Shown: positions 58,136-64,000 of the stretch, in pieces | Layout: every line of letters begins with the position of its first letter | Position numbering within the stretch: position 1 is the first letter of the stretch | Origin: UBA2377 sp964429385 | GTDB lineage: Bacteria > Verrucomicrobiota > Verrucomicrobiia > Opitutales > Opitutaceae | Length of the DNA stretch: 64,000 nt | Direction of reading: 5' to 3' | NCBI GenBank assembly: GCA_964429385.1 | Contig: CAYSBR010000022.1 | Span: 1 to 64,000 of the forward strand | Notes under the pieces: generated by a model | What the model saw: only the letters and a program-made list of their open reading frames with translations | Told to the model about the DNA's origin: nothing | Databases searched by the model: none | Made by a program: the position numbers and the translations under genes

Positions 58136-58345
58136 TCAAGCCGGCACCCGGCCTCCGAGCAGCCGGGCGGGGAGGTAGAGCAGGGCCTTGACGAAGGCAA
58201 AAAGCGCGCCGAGGCACACGCCGGCCAGACGGAAGGGCAGGGCGAGGAGCCAGACCAGCGGGGCGAGGAGCAGAAAAAGCAGCGCCAGCGGCCAGCAGAG
58301 GACCAGGAGCAGACACCAGAGGAGAAAAACGCCGAAGGAATTCAT
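58136..58345 (-). CDS. Small membrane protein
   Basis: A 69-residue protein made largely of hydrophobic segments (FLLWCLLLVLCWPLALLFLL, APLVWLLALPFRLAG, LGALFAFVKALLYLPARL). The ATG at 58345 is used. No family recognised. It lies between the YfcC-like carrier and the histidine kinase, all on the minus strand. Confidence 0.6.
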   Translation of the reverse strand: MNSFGVFLLWCLLLVLCWPLALLFLLLAPLVWLLALPFRLAGVCLGALFAFVKALLYLPARLLGGRVPA

Positions 58346-58400
58346 GGTTATAATGCAATAACCCATCTCCGGCCGGAAAGTTACAGCGGCGCGCCCGCTT

Positions 58401-59801
58401 TTACCAATCAAGCACGGTTACCCCGAGGGCGAGGAAGCCGGCGCCGGCGGCGATCAGTTGCACCAGCAGCCAGCCGAGCCAGCGCAGCCAGCGGCCGAAG
58501 GGGATGCCGGCGATGCCGAGGATGCCCATGAGGATGCCGCTGGTGGGGGTCACGAAATTGCCGAGGCCGTCGCCCAGTTGGAAGGCCAGCACCGCGGTCT
58601 GCCGCGAGATGCCCAGCAGGTCGGAGAGCGGGGCCATGATCGGCATGGTGAGCGCCGCCTGGCCGCTGCCGCTGGGCACGAGAAAATTGAAACAGAACTG
58701 CACGGCGAACATGACCTGCACCGAGACGAAGGCCGGCAGATCGCCGGCCGCCTGGCTGAGGACGTGCAGCACGGTGTCCACGATGCCGCCCTGCTGCATG
58801 ACGAGGAGGATGCTCTTGCTCAGGGCGATGAGGACGGCGGCGCCGACCATCTCGCGCGTCCCGGCGGTGAAGGCGCGGGCGGTCTCGTTGGGCCGCAGGC
58901 CGCCGATGAGGGCGGCGGCGAAACCGAGGCCGATGAACAGCGCGGCGATTTCCTCGATATACCAGTCCCACTTGGTTACGCCGACGACCAGGGCGACCAA
59001 GCCGGCGATGAAAAGCGAGAGCACGCCGAGCCGCCGGCCGGTGAGTTCCTCCTGCGCGTGGCTGACGGCATCCGCGCCGGGGGCGGGCGTGTGGCCGGGC
59101 AGGAGACTGTGCGCGGGGTTGCGTTCCACCCGGGCGGCGTAGCGCATCACATAGAGAATGGCGATGAGCGTGAGGACGGCCCAGACGATCATGCGAAAGC
59201 CCCAGCCGCTGAAGATGGGCAGACCGCTGAGGCCCTGCGCGATGCCGACAGTGAAGGGATTGAAGGCCGCGCCGGTGAAGCCCACGCCCGCGCCGATCAA
59301 AGGGATGGCGACGCCGACAATCGCATCCCAGCCCAGGCGCCGGGCGAGCGGAAGGGTGATCATCAGGAACACCAGCACCTCCTCGCTCATGCCGAAGGTG
59401 TTTCCGCCGATGGAAAAGGCGGTCATCAACGCCGGGATGACGAAGCGCTTGCGGGCGGGGTTGTCGCCCACCGTCCGCACGACCCAGAACAGCAGCGCGG
59501 GGATGGCGCCGGTGGCGTTGATGACGGCGAAGACGCCGCCGATCAGCAGGACGAAGCCCATGATCAGCGCGGCGTGGTGATCGGTGAAACCCTTGAGCGG
59601 CGCGGTGAAGAAACCGTGCCACGGCACGGGCGTCGCCTCCACCGTCTGGTAGGTGCCGGGCACCACGACGGTGCGCGTGCCCTCCTGCCGCCGCTCGAAC
59701 TCACCCGCCGGGATGATCCAGGTGAGGACCACGGCCAGCAGCAGCACCGCGAGGATGATCAGCAGCGCATCGGGCGCGCGGGAGGCGGGCGTGGCGGTCA
59801 T
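58401..59801 (-). CDS. YfcC/DcuC-family transporter
   Basis: A 466-residue membrane carrier. Signatures are LTWIIPAGEFERRQEGTRTV near the N-terminus, FSIGGNTFGMSEEVLVFLM, GAAFNPFTVGIAQGLSGLPI, NFLVPSGSGQAALTMPIMAP and DGLGNFVTPTSGILMGILGI. These match the YfcC group, annotated as C4-dicarboxylate, basic amino acid or peptide carriers; substrate not fixed. It lies 8 bases downstream of an OppA-like lipoprotein gene, so both are probably one transcript acting on peptides or amino acids. Confidence 0.9.
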   Translation of the reverse strand: MTATPASRAPDALLIILAVLLLAVVLTWIIPAGEFERRQEGTRTVVVPGTYQTVEATPVPWHGFFTAPLKGFTDHHAALIMGFVLLIGGVFAVINATGAIPALLFWVVRTVGDNPARKRFVIPALMTAFSIGGNTFGMSEEVLVFLMITLPLARRLGWDAIVGVAIPLIGAGVGFTGAAFNPFTVGIAQGLSGLPIFSGWGFRMIVWAVLTLIAILYVMRYAARVERNPAHSLLPGHTPAPGADAVSHAQEELTGRRLGVLSLFIAGLVALVVGVTKWDWYIEEIAALFIGLGFAAALIGGLRPNETARAFTAGTREMVGAAVLIALSKSILLVMQQGGIVDTVLHVLSQAAGDLPAFVSVQVMFAVQFCFNFLVPSGSGQAALTMPIMAPLSDLLGISRQTAVLAFQLGDGLGNFVTPTSGILMGILGIAGIPFGRWLRWLGWLLVQLIAAGAGFLALGVTVLDW

Positions 59802-59809
59802 GACGAATC

Positions 59810-61444
59810 TCAGTCGGTGGCGAAGTGGACGCCCTTCAGCGGATGGATGTCGAGCAGGGTGTCGTGCCAGCCGCGCACGCGCGGATCGACGAGATTTTTC
59901 GACGTGTAATAGTAAATGGGCATCACGGGCATTTCCTCGGCGAGGATGGCGCCGAGCTGGTGGAAGAGGTCCACCCGCGTCGCCCGGTCGCCTTCGCGGG
60001 CGACGGCGGCGGCGATCTCATCGTAGCGGGCGTTGGCAAAGCCGGAGTTGTTGTTGCCCGCGTGGCTGAGCAGCAGGTTGGAGAAAACCGTGCCGTCGTT
60101 GTAGGAGGCGACCCAGCCGGCGCGGGCGATGTCGTAATTGCCCTGGCGGCGGTTGCCGAGATAGACCTGCCACTCCTGGTTCGCCAGGCGGATGTCCACG
60201 CCGAGGTGGGTGCGCCACATCTGCTGGATGGCCTCGGCGATGGCGCGGTGCGTCTCCAGGGTGTTGTAGAGAATCTCCAGGCGCGGGAAGCCGCGACCTT
60301 CCGGGAAACCCGCCTCGGCGAGCAGGCGGCGGGCCTCGGCGAGATCCTCTGTAAACCCGGGGGCGGGCCGGTCATCCAGCGTGCCGGGGTGCAGGAGGCT
60401 GAAAGCCGGGGTTTCGTTGGCCTGCGTGACGCTGCGCGCCAGCGCGGCGCGGTCGATCGCCATGCTCAGGGCGCGCCGCACGCGCGGGTCGTTGAGCGGG
60501 GGACGGTTGACGTTGAATTCGTAGTAATAGACCGCGAGGAACGGCGCGAGCCGCAGCTCGGGCGCGGCCGCCGCCTGCATGCGCGGGATGACGTGCGAGG
60601 GCACGGTGTTGGTGACGTGCAACTGGCCGCTGCGGAAGGCGCGTTCCTCGGTGTCGGCCGACTCGATGGGAAACCAGCGGATGGCATTCAGCTTCACGGC
60701 GGCGCGGTCCCAGTAGTGGGGGTTCGGCTCCATCTCGATGAGACTGTTGCTGCGCCATTGGGTGAGGATGAAGGGGCCGTTGCCCACGAGGTTGCCGGGG
60801 CGGGTCCAGGCGGTGCCGCGCTGGTCCATGGCGCCGTGCTTCTCGATGGTGGCGCGGTGGACGGGATTGAAGGTGTTGTGCGTCAGCAGGCCGGCCAGGT
60901 GCGGCACCGGATGGTCGAGCTCGATGCGAAAAGTGAAATCATCGAGGGCGCGGATGCCGACTTCCGACCACGGCTGGTCGCCGGCGTGGAAGGCGAGCGC
61001 GTGCCGGATCGGCTCGAAGAGATAGGTGTAGCGGTTGCCCAGGGCGGGGGAGAGCACGCGGCGCCAGCCGTATTCGAAGTCGTGGGCGGTGACCGGGTCG
61101 CCGTTGGACCAGCGCGCGTTGCGCCGGAGGAAAAAAGTGTAGGTCCGCCCGTCCTCGGAAACCTCCCAGCGCTCGGCCACACCGGGAGAAACCGCGAGAT
61201 CCTCGGGCGCGTAAACTGTCAGGCCCTCGAACAGCGCGCTGGTGAGCCGGTATTCCGGCATCCCTGTGGTAATATGCGGATCGAGATCCTCCGGCTCGGT
61301 GCCGTTGCCGATGAGCAGAATGCCGTCCCGCAGCGCCCGATCGGCAGGGGACTCCTTGCGCGAGCAGCCGGTGAACAAAAGCGCGGCGGTGAGCGCCGAC
61401 GTTAACAGGAAAAGAAAACGGGTCCGGCGCGGCAGGATTTGCAT
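59810..61444 (-). CDS. OppA-type peptide-binding lipoprotein
   Basis: A 544-residue extracytoplasmic solute-binding protein, family 5. The lipobox is LLFTGC, so it is lipid-anchored. Family landmarks are EPEDLDPHITTGMPEYRLTS, LFEGLTVY, ARWSNGDPVTAHDFEYGWRR, VGNGPFILTQW, DPRVRRALSMAIDRAAL and a C-terminal MPVMPIYYYTSKNLV. It binds oligopeptides. No ABC permease or ATPase genes are next to it; the neighbour is a YfcC-type carrier, which is unusual. Confidence 0.93.
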   Translation of the reverse strand: MQILPRRTRFLFLLTSALTAALLFTGCSRKESPADRALRDGILLIGNGTEPEDLDPHITTGMPEYRLTSALFEGLTVYAPEDLAVSPGVAERWEVSEDGRTYTFFLRRNARWSNGDPVTAHDFEYGWRRVLSPALGNRYTYLFEPIRHALAFHAGDQPWSEVGIRALDDFTFRIELDHPVPHLAGLLTHNTFNPVHRATIEKHGAMDQRGTAWTRPGNLVGNGPFILTQWRSNSLIEMEPNPHYWDRAAVKLNAIRWFPIESADTEERAFRSGQLHVTNTVPSHVIPRMQAAAAPELRLAPFLAVYYYEFNVNRPPLNDPRVRRALSMAIDRAALARSVTQANETPAFSLLHPGTLDDRPAPGFTEDLAEARRLLAEAGFPEGRGFPRLEILYNTLETHRAIAEAIQQMWRTHLGVDIRLANQEWQVYLGNRRQGNYDIARAGWVASYNDGTVFSNLLLSHAGNNNSGFANARYDEIAAAVAREGDRATRVDLFHQLGAILAEEMPVMPIYYYTSKNLVDPRVRGWHDTLLDIHPLKGVHFATD

Positions 61445-61538
61445 GCCGCCAGTGGATTGGCCGGCGGCGTTGCTGGCAATCCGCAACGCGTGCAACCTGT
61501 CGCGCCCGGTGCCGTGGCGCGCTGGGCGAACCGTGAAT

Positions 61539-61805
61539 TCAGGTGGGAAAGCTCCGGTCAAAATCTCTGTGGCTGCCGATCCATACCCAAGTCCAATTGT
61601 CGCCATGGCGCAGGGCCACTGCGCGATAATTGAGCGTCACCCGTGCTGACCAGGCCCGGGGATCACCTCGCAGGCGTTCGAGATGAAGGCTGGGGTGGGC
61701 CGGGTTTTCACGAAACCGGGTGAAGGCCTTGCGGGCGGCGGTTTTGATTTCGGACGGCAGTCCGGCGTAGAGATTCCAGAATCGCTCGGTGCCCCGGGAG
61801 GTCAC
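61539..61805 (-). CDS. ParE/RelE-like toxin
   Basis: An 88-residue basic protein with the RelE/ParE fold pattern (FWNLYAGLPSEIKTAARKAF, RGDPRAWSARVTLNYRAVAL, WVWIGSHRDFDRSF). Such toxins cleave mRNA on the ribosome or inhibit gyrase; which applies is unclear. The start overlaps the antitoxin stop by 4 bases (ATGA), the standard antitoxin-first order. Confidence 0.82.
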   Translation of the reverse strand: MTSRGTERFWNLYAGLPSEIKTAARKAFTRFRENPAHPSLHLERLRGDPRAWSARVTLNYRAVALRHGDNWTWVWIGSHRDFDRSFPT

Positions 61806-62050
61806 GACCGGCGTTTAAACTCGTCGTCCGCGGTCTCAGGGTAAGCCGCCGGGTCCTCGGCTGCGGTGGCTTCGGCTTCATCCAGCAATTTTGAAAGTGC
61901 CGGCCGGGGCCGCGTATCCTGGATGAGTCGTTCCCAAGCCGCATCACCGTCGAATTCGGGAAAGAGCTGCGGCAAATCCATCGCCAGACGCCTCCGTTCA
62001 CCGGCGGGCAGCGCACGGATGGCAGCCTGAATCTGTTCGACCGTGGACAT
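61802..62050 (-). CDS. Antitoxin of the ParE/RelE-like toxin
   Basis: An 82-residue acidic protein (TVEQIQAAIRALPAGERRRL, then DEAEATAAEDPAAYPETADD) directly upstream of the toxin gene and overlapping it by 4 bases. The N-terminal helical part is probably the dimerisation segment and the acidic C-terminus the toxin-binding part. Assignment rests mostly on gene order and size. Confidence 0.72.
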   Translation of the reverse strand: MSTVEQIQAAIRALPAGERRRLAMDLPQLFPEFDGDAAWERLIQDTRPRPALSKLLDEAEATAAEDPAAYPETADDEFKRRS

Positions 62051-62089
62051 GCCGACACCCTGCGCAGAATCAAAGTCCGGTCAACCCAG

Positions 62090-64000
62090 TTACCCGACCC
62101 ACTCGCGGGCGTTGTAGAAGAGTTTCATCCACGGCGAATCCTCGCCCCATTCGCGAGGTGACCAGCTCATGCAGGCTGAACGGAAGACGCGCTCCGGGTG
62201 CGGCATCATGATGGTGACGCGGCCCGTGGTGGTGGTGAGGGCGGTCATGCCGAGGGGGGAGCCGTTCGGGTTGAGCGGATAGACTTCGGTTGGCTGGTGG
62301 TGGTTATCCACGTAGCGGGCGGAAACGAGGCCGGAGCCGCTGAAAGCCTGCGCGGCCGCGGCGTCGGGGAACTCGGCGTAGCCTTCGCCATGGGCGACGG
62401 CGATGGGGAGGACGGCGCCTTCCATGCCACGGAGGAGCACGCTCGGGCTCGACTCGATCTGCAGCGAGACGAAGCGGCCTTCGTAGCGTTCGGATTTGTT
62501 CTGCACGAAGCGCGGCCAGTGTTCCGCGCCGGGGATGATGGACTTGAGGTTGCTGACCATCTGGCAGCCGTTGCAGACGCCAAGGGCGAAGGCATCCTCG
62601 CGGGCGAAGAAGGCGGCGAACTCGGCGCGGGCGCGTTCGTTGAAGAGGATGCTCTTGGCCCAACCTTCGCCGGCGCCGAGGACGTCGCCGTAGCTGAAGC
62701 CGCCGCAGGCCGCGAGGCCGCGGAAATCCTGGAGGGAAACGCGCCCGGCGAGGATATCCGTCATGTGGACATCAACGGCGCGGAAGCCGGCCCGATCGAA
62801 GGCGGCGGCCATCTCGACTTCGCCGTTCACGCCCTGCTCGCGGAGGATCGCGACCTTGGGTCGCGAAGCTGAGCGTTGAGGGCTGGGCGTTGAGAGCTTG
62901 AACGTGAGCTTCGGCGTGATGCCGGGGTTATTCGGGTCGAGCCGGACTTGATGTTCCTGCGCGGCGCAGGCGGGATTGTCGCGCAGGGCGGCGATGCGGT
63001 GGGTGACATCGGACCAGATGGCGCGGAGGGCAAAGAGATCTTCCTCGATGAGGACCTGGCCGTTTTGGGTGACGCGGAAGGTGTGGCCGGGGTTGAGCGT
63101 GCCGAGCCGCGAGACGCAGGCCTTGAGGCCGTGGGAACGGAAGGCGAGCAACACGTCATCGAGGTCGGACGCCCGGATTTGGATGACGGCGCCAAGCTCC
63201 TCGTTGAAGAGGGCGGCGAAGGGCTCGTGCAGGTGGGGAATCTCGATGCTCACACCGGTGTGGCCGGCGAAGGCCATTTCGACCGCGGTGGCGAGCAGGC
63301 CGCCGTCCGAGCGGTCGTGGTAGGCGAGGAGTTTTTGTTCGCGGCCAAGCTGCTGGATGGCGTTCCAGAAATTCTTCAGGTCCGTGGCGCTGTCCACATC
63401 GGGCGTGGCTGCGCCCATCTGGGAGACGACCTGCGCGAGGATGGAGCCGCCGAGGCGGTTCTTCCCTCGGCCGAGGTCAATGAGGAGCAGGATTGTGTCT
63501 TGCTCCGGTTGAGCGTTGAGGGTTGAGGGCTGCGAGCCAGTCTGAAGCTGCGGCGTGAGCGTGAGCCGGATGTCGGTGACGGGTGAGAAGGCTGAAACGA
63601 TGAGTGAGATGGGGGCGGTGACGCGCTTCCGCCGGTCGCCGTCCTGCCAGACGGTGCTCATGCTCATGGAGTCCTTGCCGACGGGGATCGTGATGCCGAG
63701 GGCGGGGCAGAGTTCCAGGCCCACGGCCTGCACGGCGGCGTAGAGATCGGCGGCGTCACCGGGCACGGCGGGCGCGGCCATCCAGTTGGCGGAGAGGTTG
63801 ACCTTGCCGAGATCGCCGATCTGGGCGGCGGCCAGATTGGTGAGCGCCTCACCGACGGCGAGGCGGGCCGAAGCGGCGGCGTTGTTGACGGCGACGGGGG
63901 TGCGCTCGCCCATGGCCATGGCCTCNNNNNNNNNNATCAACCCGCCGAGGGTGCGGTCGCCGATGGAGATGAGAAAGGTCTTGTCGGCGACGGCGGGGTG
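62090..64000 (-). CDS. purL: Phosphoribosylformylglycinamidine synthase, C-terminal part
   Basis: The 3' part of a large single-chain PurL (FGAM synthase, purine synthesis step 4); the 5' end lies beyond the window. The C-terminal amidotransferase domain has SYGDVLGAGEGWAKSILFN, catalytic Cys in LGVCNGCQMVSNLK and MPHPERVFR. The synthetase domain shows ASARLAVGEALTNLAA and DRSDGGLLATAVEMAFAGH. Before the N-run the chain reads ADKTFLISIGDRTLGGLI. The gap of 10 Ns keeps the frame but probably hides more residues. Cytoplasmic. Confidence 0.95.
   Translation of the reverse strand, partial: HPAVADKTFLISIGDRTLGGLXXXXEAMAMGERTPVAVNNAAASARLAVGEALTNLAAAQIGDLGKVNLSANWMAAPAVPGDAADLYAAVQAVGLELCPALGITIPVGKDSMSMSTVWQDGDRRKRVTAPISLIVSAFSPVTDIRLTLTPQLQTGSQPSTLNAQPEQDTILLLIDLGRGKNRLGGSILAQVVSQMGAATPDVDSATDLKNFWNAIQQLGREQKLLAYHDRSDGGLLATAVEMAFAGHTGVSIEIPHLHEPFAALFNEELGAVIQIRASDLDDVLLAFRSHGLKACVSRLGTLNPGHTFRVTQNGQVLIEEDLFALRAIWSDVTHRIAALRDNPACAAQEHQVRLDPNNPGITPKLTFKLSTPSPQRSASRPKVAILREQGVNGEVEMAAAFDRAGFRAVDVHMTDILAGRVSLQDFRGLAACGGFSYGDVLGAGEGWAKSILFNERARAEFAAFFAREDAFALGVCNGCQMVSNLKSIIPGAEHWPRFVQNKSERYEGRFVSLQIESSPSVLLRGMEGAVLPIAVAHGEGYAEFPDAAAAQAFSGSGLVSARYVDNHHQPTEVYPLNPNGSPLGMTALTTTTGRVTIMMPHPERVFRSACMSWSPREWGEDSPWMKLFYNAREWVG
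63926..63935. other. Assembly gap (10 Ns) inside purL
   Basis: Ten undetermined bases. In E. coli PurL about 29 residues, including the RDQMVGPWQ motif, lie between GDRTVTGM and GEAMS; here only four codons' worth of sequence is left. The run is therefore probably a placeholder, not a true length. Confidence 0.9.

Overview
The window is high-GC DNA, coding on both strands, from a bacterium. Gene content suggests a Verrucomicrobiota member, most likely near Opitutaceae: a non-discriminating-type AspRS, many dispersed palindromic repeats of the 'AACCACGAAGGACACGAAG' kind, paired phytanoyl-CoA dioxygenase-like genes, a PPi-type PEPCK-like giant protein and an FHA/Ser-Thr-kinase island. This placement is inference from recognised families, not from a marker-gene tree. 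No rRNA, complete tRNA, CRISPR array, insertion sequence or phage genes were seen. A 10-N assembly gap lies in purL near the right end.

Layout. 1-6184: the tail of a deoxyhypusine synthase-like gene, aspS, an ExoD-family membrane protein and two secondary transporters. 6247-8897: a DUF2062 protein, then an amt-glnK nitrogen unit with a sigma-54-type promoter and an intrinsic terminator. 9181-14085: two near-identical dioxygenase genes flanking an AraC regulator, a lone response regulator, a 6-phosphogluconolactonase-like propeller protein and thymidine kinase. 14217-22587: a 1152-residue PPi-PEPCK-like protein, a GH95-like glycosidase, an alpha/beta hydrolase and a secreted DUF2314 protein. 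22588-25578: repeat-rich intergenic DNA around ldhA and tag. 25579-34618: a catabolic-looking region (VOC protein, DegT aminotransferase, two amidohydrolases, TetR regulator, epimerase, DHDPS/NAL-family lyase, M20 hydrolase, AGE-family epimerase).

35011-55873 is the most unusual part: about 21 kb of phospho-signalling genes. It holds four paralogous Ser/Thr kinases that share an N-terminal leader and catalytic domain but carry four different C-terminal parts (ankyrin; DnaJ C-terminal domain plus membrane segments; membrane segments plus parallel beta-helix; one membrane segment plus a long helical region). Mixed with them are a PP2C phosphatase, an FHA-membrane-trypsin-like protein, a zinc-ribbon/double-FHA protein, an FHA-AAA+ sigma-54 activator without an evident DNA-binding domain, a zinc-ribbon SPFH protein and several exported proteins or lipoproteins. 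Good -24/-12 (sigma-54) promoter matches precede several of these genes, including both sides of the divergent pair at 36309/36478. The simplest model is that kinase output acts on the FHA-activator, which turns on sigma-54 promoters of the same island. It looks like a self-contained phospho-relay for envelope or proteostasis stress, with the role inferred only.

56000-64000: a small protein, a soluble TPR histidine kinase, a YfcC-type carrier next to an OppA-type lipoprotein, a toxin-antitoxin pair and the 3' part of purL.
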